A DNA stretch of 64,000 bases from Mytilus edulis (GCF_963676685.1 NC_092356.1:1-64000), one strand, 5' to 3'. Positions 1 through 12,620 are shown, counted from the stretch's first letter. The notes: generated from the sequence alone by a model not told the origin. A program made the numbers and translations.

Positions 1-203
1 CCTAACCCTAACCCTAACCCTAACCCTAACCCTAACCCTAACCCTAACCCCTAACCCTAACCCTAACCCTAACCCTAACCCTAACCCTAACCCTAACCCT
101 AACCCAACCCTAACCCCAAACCCTAACCCCTAACCCTAACCCTAACCCTAACCCCAAACCCTAACCCTAACCCTAACCCTAACCCTAACCCTAACCCTAA
201 CCC

Positions 204-244
<41 letters not shown>

Positions 245-1879
245 CCACTAACCCTAACCCTAACCCTAACCCTAACCCTAACCCTAACCCTAACCCTAAC
301 CCTAACCCTAACCCTAACCCTAACCCTAACCCTAACCCTAACCCTAACCCTAACCCTAACCCTAACCCTAACCCTAACCCTAACCCTAACCCTAACCCTA
401 ACCCTAACCCTAACCCTAACCCTAACCCTAACCCTAACCCTAACCCTAACCCTAACCCTAACCCTAACCCTAACCCTAACCCTAACCCTAACCCTAACCC
501 TAACCCTAACCCTAACCCTAACCCTAACCCTAACACCTAACCCTAACCCTAACCCTAACCCTAACCCTAACCCTAACCCTAACCCTAACCCTAACCCTAA
601 CCCTAACCCTAACCCTAACCCTAACCCTAACCCTAACCCCTAACCCTAACCCTAACCCTAACCCTAACCCTAACCCTAACCCTAACCCTAACCCTAACCC
701 TAACCCTAACCCTAACCCAAACCCTAACCCTAACCCTAACCCTAACCCTAACCCTAACCCTAACCCTAACCCTAACCCTAACCCTAACCCTAACCCTAAC
801 CCTAACCCTAACCCTAACCCTAACCCTAACCCTAACCCTAACCCTAACCCTAACCCTAACCCTAACCCTAACCCTAACCTAACCTAACCTAACCCTAACC
901 CTAACCCTAACCCTAACCCTAACCCTAACCCTAACCCTAACCCTAACCCTAACCCTAACCCTAACCCTAACCCTAACCCTAACCCTAACCCTAACCCTAA
1001 CCCTAACCCTAACCCTAACCCTAACCCTAACCCTAACCCTAACCCTAACCCTAACCCTAACCCTAACCCTAACCCTAACCCTAACCCTAACCCTAACCCT
1101 AACCCTAACCCTAACCCTAACCCTAACCCTAACCCTAACCCTAACCCTAACCCTAACCCTAACCCTAACCCTAACCCTAACCCTAACCCTAACCCTAACC
1201 CTAACCCTAACCCTAACCCTAACCCTAACCCTAACCCTAACCCTAACCCTAACCCTAACCCTAACCCTAACCCTAACCCTAACCCTAACCCTAACCCTAA
1301 CCCTAACCCTAACCCTAACCCTAACCTAACCCTAACCCTAACCCTAACCCTAACCCTAACCCTAACCCTAACCCTAACCCTAACCCTAACCCTAACCCTA
1401 ACCCTAACCCTAACCCTAACCCTAACCCTAACCCTAACCCTAACCCTAACCCTAACCCTAACCCTAACCCTAACCTAACCCTAACCCTAACCCTAACCCT
1501 AACCCTAACCCTAACCCTAACCCTAACCCTAACCCTAACCCTAACCCTAACCCTAACCCTAACCCTAACCCTAACCCTAACCCTAACCCTAACCCTAACC
1601 CTAACCCTAACCCTAACCCTAACCCTAACCCTAACCCTAACCCTAACCCTAACCCTAACCCTAACCCTAACCCTAACCCTAACCCTAACCCTAACCCTAA
1701 CCCTAACCCTAACCCTAACCCTAACCCTAACCCTAACCCTAACCCTAACCCTAACCCTAACCCTAACCCTAACCCTAACCCTAACCCTAACCCTAACCCT
1801 AACCCTAACCCTAACCCTAACCCTAACCCTAACCCTAACCCTAACCCTAACCCTAACCCTAACCCTAACCTTAACCCTA
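1..1879. repeat. Telomere array, (CCCTAA)n
   Basis: Almost pure CCCTAA hexamers, the C-rich strand of the TTAGGG telomere used by molluscs and most animals. C-rich on the plus strand at the left end is the orientation of a left chromosome end. Scattered variants interrupt it: CCCCTAA, CCCTAAA and CCCAAC in the first 250 bases and near 715, a run of shortened CCTAA units near 875-890, and single shortened units near 1325 and 1475. The last repeats before position 1880 include CCTTAACCC. Long open frames of Gly-Leu type on the minus strand are a by-product of the repeat. Confidence 0.98.
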
Positions 1880-1905
1880 CAGTACTTGCAACCTTAGGCG
1901 TTACT
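1880..1905 (+). repeat. Left terminal inverted repeat of the telomeric element
   Basis: 26 bases beginning CAGTACTTGCAACC, perfectly complementary to 9900-9925. Preceded by TA that belongs to the telomere repeat. Confidence 0.9.
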
Positions 1906-2110
1906 GTTTGACGTGAACTTGACTGATCGGTGAATGATCGGTGACGGATGTTTGACTGATCGATGACTGATCGGTGATCGGTGACCCATAGGATCCGTCA
2001 GATAAGTCAAATCACCTATGTAAGAGTTACCCTGACAACTGTCACCGATCGATCAGTAAATTAAATTTATGCACGGATCGGACGGATACGTATATATTTA
2101 AAATTCTTAT
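1906..2110. repeat. Left subterminal GATCGGTGA-type repeats
   Basis: Short words such as TGACTGATCGGTGA recur several times just inside the left terminus, with inverted versions (CACCGATCGATCAG) near 2043. A closely similar stretch, TTTGACGCGAACTTGACTG, lies near 9840 in the same orientation on the plus strand. The element therefore has inverted ends but partly direct subterminal repeats. Confidence 0.7.
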
Positions 2111-2354
2111 ATAAACCGAACTCCACAGTGTTTACAATCGATGAACGCGGACCTCTACGAAGACACCTTAATTTACACGTTATAATTTGTAATAAAATTA
2201 GTTGCAATAAAAAAGTAAAAATAGTTTAACAGAATAAGATGCTTAGAGCGTTAAATTGTTTGTGTTGATTAATATTTTCGTATTAAATATTATAAACCTC
2301 AGAGACATATAATACATAATTGTATTATATGACTCAGTTAACATGAACTTATTT

Positions 2355-5300
2355 CTACGAAAATGGTTATTGTTGACCGCCATTGGATTTTTGAACTTTT
2401 AATAGTTTCGAATAGGTTGTTTTTTCATGAAATTAAAAGAATGTCAAAGAAATGATATTAAAAGTTTGTTCCCATTGTTTAGAATTACCAAAATTAATCT
2501 TCTTTTTATCAAATATTGTACTATTTTATTTGCAATCAGTTATTTTTACCATCTTGAGACAAGTCTTCTAATCAGAATTGAGATATAATGAGAATTAAAA
2601 TACTTAAACTTTTAATTTTGTGGAATAAGAATGCAGTTATTGATTTATTTTGATGCATATTATTAACTGTCATATGATTTCAGTACTTTTTGTACATAAT
2701 GATTGGCTGTTTTTCATAAAATAATTTTACTTTAAGGAAAAAGATATTAAATTTTTGTACGCGTTGCCTAAAATGCAAATATTTCTTCATTTTACTGAAA
2801 ATTATTGGCCGCCATTGGATTTTTGTACTTTTTATATTTTGAATAGTTTTTTTTTATCAAATTAAAAGAATGGCAGAGAAATCACACTAAAACTTTGTTC
2901 CCATTGTTAAAAATAACCAAAATTATTCTTCTTTTTATTAAAAATGATACTATTTTATTTGAAATCAGTTATTTTTACCATCTAGAGACAAGTCTTCTAA
3001 TCAGAATTGAGATATAGTGAGAATTAAAATACTTAAACTTTTATTTTTGTGGAATAAGAATGCAGTTATTGATTTATTTTGATGCAAATTATTAACCGTC
3101 ATATGATTTCAGTACTTTTTGTACATCATGATTGGCTGTTCTTCATAGAATAATCTAACTTTCAGGAAAAAGATATAAAAATTTTGTACGCGTTGCCTAA
3201 AATGCAAATATTTTTTCATTTTACTGAAAATTATTGACCGCCATTGGATTTTTGTACTTTTTATATTTAAGAATAGTTTTTTCTCATAAATTAAAAGAAT
3301 GTCAGAAAAATCCTACTAAAATTTTGTTCCCATTGTTTAAAATAATAAAAATTATTCTTCTTTTTATCAAAAATGATACTATTTTATTTGAAATCAGTTA
3401 TTTTTACCATCTTGAGACAAGTCTTCTAATCAGAATTCAGATATAATGAGATTTAAAATACTTAAACTTTTATTTTTGTTGAATAAGAATGCAGTTATTG
3501 ATTTATTTTGATGCATATTATTAACTGTCATATGATTTCAGTACTTTTTGTACATAATGATTGGCTGTTCTTCATAAAATAATTTTACTTTAAGGAAAAA
3601 GATATAAAATTTTTGTACGCGTTGCCTAAAATGTAAATATTTCTTCATTTTACTGAATATTATTGACCGCCATTGGATTTTTGTACTTTTTAAAGTTAAG
3701 AATAGTTTTTTTTTCATAAAATTAAAAGAATGGCAGAGAAATCATACTCAAATTTTATTCGCATTGTTAAAAATAACCAAAATTGATTTTCTTTTTATTA
3801 AAAATGATACTGTTTTATTTGAAATCAGTTATATATTTTACCATCTAGAGACAAGTCTTTTAATCAGGATAGAAATATAGTGAGAATTAAAATACTTAAA
3901 CTTTTATTTTTGTGGAATAAGAATGCAGTTATTGATTTATTTTGATGCAAATTATTAACTGCATATGATTTCAGTACTTTTTGTACATCATGATTGGCTG
4001 TTCTTCATAGAATAATCTAACTTTCAGGAAAAACATATAAAATTTTTGGACGCGCTGCCTAAAATACAAATATTTCTTCATTTTACTGAAAATTATTGAC
4101 CGCCATTGGATTTTTGTACTTTTTATATTTAAGAATAGTTTTTTTGTCATAAATTAAAAGAATATCAGAAAAATCATACTAAAATTTTGTTCGCATTGTT
4201 TAAAATAATCAAAATTATTCTTCTTTTTATCAAAAATGATACTATTTTATTTGAAATCAGTTATTTTTACCATCTTGAGACAAGTCTTCTAATCAGAATT
4301 CAGATATAATGAGAATTAAAATACTTTCACTTTTATTTTTGTGGGATAAAAATGTACTTATTGATTTATTTTGATACTAATATTAACTGTCACATGATTT
4401 CAGTACTTTTTGTACATCAAGATTGGGTGTTCTTCATAAAATATGCTTACTTTTAGGAAAAAGATATAAAATTTTTGAACGCATTTCCTAAAATGCAAAT
4501 ATTGTTTCATTTTACTGAAAATTATTTACCGCCTTTGGATTTTTGTACTTTTTATAGTTGAGAATAGTTTTTTTTCATAAAATTAAAATAATATCAGAAA
4601 AAACATACTAAAATTTGGTTCGCATTGTTTAAAATTATCAAAATTATTCTTCTTTTTATCAAAAATGATACTATTTTATTTGAAATCAGTTATTTTTACC
4701 ATCTTGAGACAAGTCTTCTAATCAGAATTCAGATATAATGAGAATTAAAATACTTAAACTTTTATTTTGGTGGAATAAGAATGCAGTTATTAATTAATTT
4801 TGATGCATATGATTAACTGTCATATGATTTCAGTACTTTTTGTACATAATGATTGGCTGTTCTTCACAAAATAATTTTACTTTAAAGAAAAATATATTAA
4901 ATTTTTGTATGCATTGCCTAAAATGCAAATATTTCTTCATTTTACTGAAAATTATTGACCGCCATTGGAATTTTGTACTTTTTATAGTTTAGAATAGTTT
5001 TTTCAATAAAATTGAAAGAATATCAGAAAAATCCTACTAAAATTTTGTTCGCATTGTTTAAAATAATCAAAATTATTCTTCTTTTTATCAAAAATGATAC
5101 TATTTTATTTGAAATCAGTTATTTTTACCATCTTGAGACAAGTCTTCTAATCAGAATTCAGATATAATGAGAATTAAAATACATAAACTTTTATTTTTGT
5201 GGAATAAGAATGAATTTATTGATTTATTTTGATAAAAATTATTAACCATCATATCATTTCAGTACTTTTTGTACATCATGATTGGCTGTTCTTCATAAAA

Positions 5301-8300
5301 CATGCTTACTTTAAGGAAAAATATATAAAATTCTTGTACGCGTTGCCTAAAATGCAAATATTTTTTCATTTTACTGAAAATTATTGACCGCCATTGGATT
5401 TTTGTACTTTTTATATTTAAGAATAGTTTTTTCTCATAAATTAAAAGAATGTCAGAAAAATCCTACTAAAATTTTGTTCCCATTGTTTAAAATAATAAAA
5501 ATTATTCTTCTTTTTATCAAAAATGATACTATTTTATTTGAAATCAGTTATTTTTACCATCTTGAGACAAGTCTTCTAATCAGAATTCAGATATAATGAG
5601 AATTAAAATACATAAACTTTTATTTTTGTGGAATAAGAATGTAGTTATTGATTTATTTTGATAAAAATTATTAACCGTCATATGATTTCAGTACTTTTTG
5701 TACATCATGATTGGCTGTACTTCATAAAACATGCTTACTTTAAGGAAAAATATATAAAATTCTTGTACGCGTTGCCTAAAATGCAAATATTGTTTCACTT
5801 TACTGAAAATTATTGACCGCCATTGAATTTTTGTACTTTTTATATTTAAGAATAGTTTTTTTGTCATAAATGAAAAGGATATCAGAAAAATAATACTAAA
5901 ATTTTGTTCGCATTGTTTAAAATGATCAAAATTATTCTTCTTTTTATCAAAAATGATGCTATTTTATTTGAAATCAGTTATTTTTACCATCTTGAGACAA
6001 GTCTTCTAATCAGAATTCAGATATAATGAGAATTAAAATACATAAACCTTTATTTTTGTGGAATAAGAATGTAGTTATTGATTTATTTTGATAAAAATTA
6101 TTAACCGTCATATGATTTCAGTACTTTTTGTACATCATGATTGGCTGTTCTTCATAAAACATGCTTACTTTAAGGAAAAATATATAAAATTCTTGTACGC
6201 GTTGCCTAAAATGCAAATATTTTTTCATTTGACTGAGAATTATTGACCGCCATTGGAATTTTGTACTTTTTATAGCTTAGAATAGTTTTTTTTAATAAAA
6301 TTAAAATAATATCAGAAAAATCATACTAAAATTTTGTTCGCATTGTTTAAAATAATCAAAATTATTCTTCTTTTTATCAAAATGATACTATTTTATTTGA
6401 TATCAGTTATTTTTACCATCTTGAGACAAGTCTTCTAATCAGAATTCAGATATAATGAGAATTAAAATACTTAAACTTTTATTTTTGTGGAATAAGAATG
6501 CAGTTATAGATTTATTTTGATGCATATTATTAACTGTCATATGATTTCAGTACTTTTTGTACATAATGATTGGCTGTTCTTCATAAAATAATTTTACTTT
6601 AAAGAAAAATATATAAAATTTTTGTACGCGTTGCCTAAGATGCAAATATTTTTTCATTTGACTGAGAATTATTGACTGCCATTGGAATTTTGTACTTTTT
6701 ATAGCTTAGAATAGTTTTTTTTAATAAAATTAAAATAATATCAGAAAAATCATACTAAAATTTTGTTCGCATTGTTTAAAATAATAAAAATTATTCTTCT
6801 TTTTATCAAAAATGATACTATTTTATTTGAAATCAGTTATTTTTACCATCTTGAGACAAGTCTTCTAATCAGAATTCAGATATAATGAGAATTAAAATAC
6901 TTAAACTTTTATTTTTGTGGAATAAGAATGCAGTTATAGATTTATTTTGATGCATATTATTAACTGTCATATAATTTCAGTACTTTTTGTACATAATGAT
7001 TGGCTGTTCTTCATAAAATAATTTTACTTTAAAGAAAAATATATAAAATATTTGTACGCGTTGCCTAAAATGCAAATATTTTTTCATTTGACTGAGAATT
7101 ATTGACTGCCATTGGAATTTTGTACTTTTTATAGCTTAGAATAGTTTTTTTTAATAAAATTAAAATAATATCAGAAAAATCATACTAAAATTTTGTTTGC
7201 ATTGTTTAAAATAATAAAAATTATTCTTCTTTTTATCAAAAATGATACTATTTTATTTGAAATCAGTTATTTTTACCATCTTGAGACAAGTCTTCTAATC
7301 AGAATTCAGATATAATGAGAATTAAAATACTTAAACTTTTATTTTTGTGGAATAAGAATGCAGTTATAGATTTATTTTGATGCATATTATTAACTGTCAT
7401 ATGATTTCAGTACTTTTTGTACATAATGATTGGCTGTTCTTCATAAAATAATTTTACTTTAAAGAAAAATATATAAAATATTTGTACGCGTTGCCTAAAA
7501 TGCAAATATTTTTTCATTTGACTGAGAATTATTGACTGCCATTGGAATTTTGTACTTTTCATAGCTTAGAATAGTTTTTTTTAATAAAATTAAAATAATA
7601 TTAGAAAAATCATACTAAAATTTTGTTCGCATTGTTTAAAATAATAAAAATTATTCTTCTTTTTATCAAAAATGATACTATTTTATTTGAAATCAGTTAT
7701 TTTTACCATCTTGAGACAAGTCTCCTTATTAGAATTGAGATATAATGAGAATTAAAATACTTACACTTTTATTTTTGTGGAATAAGAATGTAGTTATTGA
7801 TTTATTTTGATACTAATATTAACCGTCACATGATTTTAGTACTTTTTGTACATCAAGATTGGGTGTTCTTCATAAAATATGCTTACTTTTAGGAAAAAGA
7901 TATAAAATTTTTGTACGTGTTTCCTAAAATGCAAATATTGTTTCATTTTACTGAAAATTATTTACCGCCTTTGGATTTTTGTACTTTTTATAGTTGAGAA
8001 TAGTTTTTTTTCATAAAATTAAAATAATATCAGAAAAAACATACTAAAATTTGGTTCGCATTGTTTAAAATAATCAAAATTATTCTTCTTTTTATCAAAA
8101 ATGATACTATTTTATTTGAAATCAGTTATTTTTACCATCTTGAGACAAGTCTTCTAATCAGAATTCAGATATAATGAGAATTAAAATACTTAAACTTTTA
8201 TTTTTGTGGAATAAGGATGCAGTTATTGATTTATTTTGATGCATATTATTAACTGTCATATGATTTCAGTACTTTTTGTACATAATGATTGGCTGTTCTT

Positions 8301-9290
8301 CATAAAATACTTTAAAGAAAAATATATTAAATTTTTGTACGTGTTGCCTAAAATGCAAATATTTTTTTCATTTTACTGAAAATTATTGACCGCCATTGGA
8401 ATTTTGTACTATTTATAGTTTAGAATAGTTTTTTCAATAAAATTGAAAGAATATCAGAAAAATCCTACTAAAATTTTATTCGCATTGTTTAAAATAATCA
8501 AAATTATTCTTCTTTTTATCAAAAATTGGAATTTTGTACTTTTTATAGCTTAAAATAGTTTTTTTTAATAAAATTTAAAAAATATCAGAAAAATCATACT
8601 AAAATTTTGTTCGCATTGTTTAAAATAATAAAAATTATTCTTCTTTTTATCAAAAATGATACTATTTTATTTGAAATCAGTTATTTTTACCATCTTGAGA
8701 CAAGTCTCCTTATTAGAATTGAAATATAATGAGAATTAAAATACTTAAACTTTTATTTTTGTGGAATAAGAATGCAGTTATTGATTTATTTTGATACAAA
8801 TTATTAACCGTCATATGATTTCATTACTTATCAGGATTGGCTGTTCCTCATAAAACATGCTTACTTTAAGGAAAAAGATATTAAATTTTTGTACGCGTTG
8901 CCTAAAATGCAAATATTTCTTCATTTTACTGAAAATTATTGACCGCCATTGGATTTTGTAATTTTTATAGTTTGAAATAGTTTTTTTGTTCATAAAATTA
9001 AAGGAATGTCAGAGAAATCATACTAAAATTTTATTCGCATTGTTTAGAATAACCAAAATTATTCTTCTTTTTGTTAAAGATGATATTATTTTATTTGAAA
9101 TCAGTTATTTTACCATCTTGAGACAAGTCTGCTAATTAGAATTGAGATGTAATGATGTACTTTTTATTGTTTAGGAGTAGTTATCTTTTTTATTAAAAAA
9201 AAGACTCTCAGAAAAATATAATGTAATGTTGTTTGCATTGTTGAAAATTATTTCTATTTCTTGTTAAAAGCAGTTATTTTTGTAATTTGT
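2355..9290. repeat. ~430-bp satellite array, about 16 units
   Basis: The landmark ACCGCCATTGG and its variants recur near 2374, 2806, 3235, 3664, 4098, 4526, 4957, 5386, 5814, 6243, 6673, 7103, 7533, 7963, 8387 and 8941, a period of about 430. One unit is cut short near 8525, where it joins the next after about 138 bases, and a final degenerate half unit runs to about 9290. Units 6243-7530 are nearly identical, implying recent amplification. The units at 3234 and 5384 carry an identical 70-codon open frame, which I take as incidental. The sequence is very AT-rich and I see no coding signal. Confidence 0.93.
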
Positions 9291-9899
9291 TGTTTTAAAT
9301 GCTTCGATTGTGACGAGAATATAGAAAGTCCGTGATTATGATAGGTTTTTTTTAAAGAATTTTATGATGATAAGGATACAAAAATTTAAAATATTGAAAA
9401 AAAATAGACTACATTTTTCAATAACTGATTCTTTCATTTTGTTTTTCCCGAGAATGTTTGGAAAATAATAAAATAAAAACCGCGATGTAGACACCGTTTT
9501 AGAACTCGCCGGTTTTGAAAATATATAACCTAAATAAAACGAAAAAGACCATTCTTTAATGATGATATTTTAATTTAGGTTTTATCTGTACATTTCTTTT
9601 CATTTCAATTCATAAAACTTTGCTAAATAATTAATAAACAAAATGTATAATTGAACGTTCGATTTTCAATAGTCGCCATTTTAATTAGATTAAACGAAAC
9701 TAAGATTCCGTAATTTGTATTAGTTTATCATGTGACGTATTAAAGTTCAATCCGTCATCAAGGTCGATCGGTACTATCCGTCCGATCAGTCCGATCAGTC
9801 AATTACTTTTACTATAAGTCTGACGGATTGCTGACGTGAGTTTGACGCGAACTTGACTGATCGGTGACTGATCGATGACCGCTGACTGATCGCTGAAAT
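9291..9899. other. Unique right flank of the element
   Basis: AT-rich sequence without a recognisable gene. From about 9755 it becomes rich in GATCGGT and CCGATCAGTC words in both orientations, matching the subterminal region at the left end. Confidence 0.6.
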
Positions 9900-9925
9900 A
9901 GTAACGCCTAAGGTTGCAAGTACTG
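9900..9925 (-). repeat. Right terminal inverted repeat of the telomeric element
   Basis: 26 bases ending AAGGTTGCAAGTACTG, the exact reverse complement of 1880-1905, followed by TA and telomere repeats. Confidence 0.9.
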
Positions 9926-10005
9926 TAACCCTAACCCTAACCCTAACCCTAACCCTAACCCTAACCTTAACCCTAACCCTAACCCTAACCCTAACCCTAA
10001 CCCTA
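9926..10005. repeat. Proximal remainder of the telomere array
   Basis: About 13 CCCTAA units with one CCTTAA variant, in the same orientation as the terminal array. They run straight into unique DNA at CCCTA|TCTTTAAACGG. They are best read as the inner part of the original telomere, separated by the 8-kb insertion. Confidence 0.93.
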
Positions 10006-10224
10006 TCTTTAAACGGTTTCCTGCTTTAAAAAGATAAAGTAAAACTCTTTCAGACGCATTATCAAAATTAAAGATAGCTTATTAAACATGGATGTTATGA
10101 AAAAGTTGGCAAGCCATTTCAGTGCACATTATAATTATTACGGACTTTTAAAAGTTATTCAGGCCCGGTTTTATTATTTACTATTTAATTATAAGAGATA
10201 TCTTTAAACGGTTTTCTGCTTTAT
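10004..10224. repeat. 26-bp direct repeat bracketing the first 195 bp after the telomere
   Basis: TATCTTTAAACGGTTT followed by (C/T)CTGCTTTA occurs at 10004-10029, at the telomere junction, and again at 10199-10224. The two copies differ at only a few positions. The enclosed 170 bases show nothing recognisable. Confidence 0.75.
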
Positions 10225-10489
10225 TCAGTTTACTCATTTTTGTCTTCAACACTTTCCACTTTTAGTGTTATCTTTTTTTATTTATTCAATCAATCTTTAG
10301 TTTTCTTCAGTTTATTTTGTTTTGTTGATAAGGAAATAAAAGACAAAAAAAGGACCAGTCAAAGACACAAATAACGTATGTAATACCACATCTACATGTT
10401 TTTATATATTTTAATTATTATTATATGAAAAGTACACATATATGTCTCCATGTAAAGTGTATACATTTACTACAGAAACATATACCATT

Positions 10490-10822
10490 TCGTGCATCTA
10501 TATGCATACACGAATAACAAACACAAATACGCATACTCATCCACATATATTCATGCATGCATACATATATGTGTACATACATATATTATACACACATTTA
10601 TACACATATACATATACATAAGCATACATACACACACATATAAACACCTTCATATATACATACATACATGTATACAAACATATGTATACAAACATACATG
10701 TACACACACATACATACAAACAAACATACGTATATACATACATACATACATACATACATACATACATACATACATACATACATACATACATACATACATA
10801 CATACATACATACATACATACA
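10490..10822. repeat. ACAT-rich microsatellite
   Basis: Impure ACATAC/CACA-rich repeats grade into a perfect (CATA)n run from about 10733 to 10821. Overlapping open frames on both strands, rich in His-Thr-Tyr or Tyr-Val-Cys, are artefacts of the repeat. Confidence 0.95.
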
Positions 10823-10910
10823 TTTTTGAAGTCACTTTAGTGTGTTCACAACCGTAAGTTAGACTTGCCCACTATGGTGTTCTGTTTATAATTTTTCTTT
10901 TCTTTTGTAG

Positions 10911-11125
10911 AAACTATGATTCTACCTGTCGACATCCAAATGTTCCTGAGTTCGAAATACGCCCAAACTATAGAGAAAAAAATTGCCAACAAGAGTACAC
11001 AGGTGGTGCCAAGTACGTTTTATGACGTCAGAGATTATATGCTGTTACGACTTTTACAAACAAATGCACAAAGGCTGATGGCAGTGAGTAATATAACCAT
11101 CAACAGCGCAGCGAAATTAAGGTGA
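10911..11125 (+). pseudogene. Tyrosine-recombinase-like family, copy 1: Arg-box exon
   Basis: An open stretch follows a good polypyrimidine tract and TAG acceptor at 10910. The protein contains VVPSTFYDVRDYMLLRLLQ followed by TNAQRLMAV. The same pattern occurs in the exon at 38815-39035 (VVPSDFYDARDFILLK, then TNAQRPMAV). The Arg at codon 11072-11074 sits where the first catalytic Arg of tyrosine recombinases sits, after a hydrophobic helix. That functional reading is an inference from the pattern. The frame stops at 11123 without a clean donor, and the later exons expected for the family are not next to it, so this looks like an isolated decayed copy. A GTAAGC at 11240 could be a displaced donor. 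Confidence 0.55.
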
Positions 11126-11240
11126 TATTCCCGCAAAACCGAATAAAAAATAGTGCAGGAGTTATTTCCCCTATCTGGATCACAATGTTTAATGGCGGGC
11201 GACTTTTGACGTTGCAGACACAGTACTAAATGTAGCAATA

Positions 11241-12132
11241 GGTAAGCTACGCGTATCGCATAAATGATGAACTATATCTCATATGGTGTCTTTTTTCATA
11301 TTATAATGTATTTTCACACCAAATAATGGAAATAATTTGAGTGAAAGCTGTATTTATCAAAAGAAAGATCGCAAGCGGAGTTTAAGTTTAAGCTCCGCCC
11401 ACTTTTTACCTTATTTGGAAATTCAATGTAGTCGTGAAGCTTGCAGTTTGCAAGTCTGTTAATTGAAGATAATTGAAGCAGCCGTGCACTTGTTAGCTGC
11501 GGAACCGTAGCTCTTAGGTCCTTATGAATGCAAAAAAAATCCCGTTGACCGACTTCTGAGACCTGATACTAATGATCCCGACAACAATGATAGTCGTGTC
11601 ATATACCATTGTGTAGATAAATCAATTTAGATTTACGGCATATTAAGTTTAAGTAGGTTTGACAACCGAGAAATCGAAAAACAACGGGAATTCGGGACTG
11701 GGGGTCATTTTTCAAAAAAAATAGTTAAGTACCTTGTGTTATATTAAGGTATATAGGAATTTTTTTTTCTGAGACAAGTGCCTGTGATTATAATCTAGAG
11801 ATATACTAAAATTATGCAGACGGCATGAATGGCTTGTGCATCGGATAGATCAGATATACATTTAACCACGTGTTGCAATATTTAATTTCAACCATGGCCA
11901 GTGTCTATCATTTTTATACGAAAGACACCGACACACAGGGGTTCTTTTTCACAGGTGTTTGTTAATCCTATGGTCCAAACAAATTATGAACGTTCATCTT
12001 GTGTCAGATAATTTAGGAAAATGAAGAAATAAAATAAAAAAAACATGTGCCTGTGCCTCTTGTCGCTTTTTTAATAATAATATGCATTAACTATTATAAA
12101 GGGCAAATACATGTTTTTCAATTGCATGATGC
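11241..12132. other. No gene recognised
   Basis: AT-rich sequence with no long open frame, no tandem array and no repeat that I recognise. Confidence 0.6.
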
Positions 12133-12133
12133 C

Positions 12134-12259
12134 ACAGGGGCGGATCCAGCCATTTTATAAAGGAGGGGTTCCCAACCCAGGACAAAGGGGGGTTCCCATT
12201 CAAATGCATTGATCGGCCAAAAAAAAAGGGGGGGTCAAACCCTTGTATCCGCCAATGTG
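12134..12259. mobile_element. Small MITE-like element, GGGGCGGATCC type
   Basis: The sequence begins CACAGGGGCGGATCCAGCC and ends TATCCGCCAATGTG, so its ends are inverted copies. Between them lie G-rich words such as GGAGGGGTTCCCA. This resembles a short non-autonomous DNA element that I know as common in bivalve genomes. No coding capacity. Confidence 0.6.
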
Positions 12260-12391
12260 CCATCGGTTATGTATACATTGTACTTATTTACATCATGCCA
12301 TTCGTCCAAAGTAAAAAAAAATATTCCTGCAGGACACATCAAATAAAAAAAACTTATTTGCCGGGGCTAATTATTCTTCATCAAAACTACT

Positions 12392-12536
12392 ACAAATAAA
12401 TATGACGTGTTGAAAGGCTATTATATTTTTTTTTACTTTCGAAGTCAAAGAAAAAAAAAATAGCCTTTCAAGATCGAAAGTAAGGCGTCAAAGAAAAAAA
12501 ATAAACTAGCATTTCAAGACGTCATAATTATTTGGA
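12392..12536. mobile_element. Palindromic MITE, copy 1 of 3
   Basis: The left end reads AAATAAATATGACGTGTTGAA and the right end TTTCAAGACGTCATAATTATTT, an inverted pair. The middle holds AAAGGCTATT and AATAGCCTTT arms. The sequence can fold into one long hairpin. Confidence 0.6.
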
Positions 12537-12620
12537 CTACATCAAAACCACCTTTAAATAATTATTTCAATTCATCATCCCTAACAAACATTTTTGTATT
12601 GGTCTGTAATTGGTAATAGT

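Larger units (their letters stand above)
1880..9925. mobile_element. 8-kb satellite-bearing TIR element inserted in the telomere
   Basis: The block starts CAGTACTTGCAACC and ends GGTTGCAAGTACTG. The two ends are perfect 26-bp inverted repeats (1880-1905 and 9900-9925). The bases just outside are TA on both sides (1878-1879 and 9926-9927). Removing the element and one TA restores an in-register CCCTAACCC array, so this is a target-site duplication. TA duplication with CAGT ends is seen in Tc1/mariner-like and some other cut-and-paste DNA transposons, so mobilisation in trans by such a transposase is inferred. No transposase is visible; the interior is a satellite. Next to each end are GATCGGTGA-type short repeats, which might be transposase-binding sites. 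The superfamily is not settled. Confidence 0.85.

Noticed and set aside
222..536. Long Gly-Leu open frame on the minus strand
   Set aside because: A direct consequence of the hexamer repeat read in a frame without stops; no gene signal.
3234..5596. Two identical 70-codon open frames in the satellite
   Set aside because: Each is one reading of a 430-bp monomer; other monomers break the frame, so it is not conserved as protein.
1..10005. Assembly artefact joining two telomere arrays
   Set aside because: The exact 26-bp inverted termini and the in-register TA duplication are better explained by transposition; long-read spanning would settle it.
10492..10857. Several overlapping 60-120-codon frames on both strands
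   Set aside because: Translations of the ACAT microsatellite.
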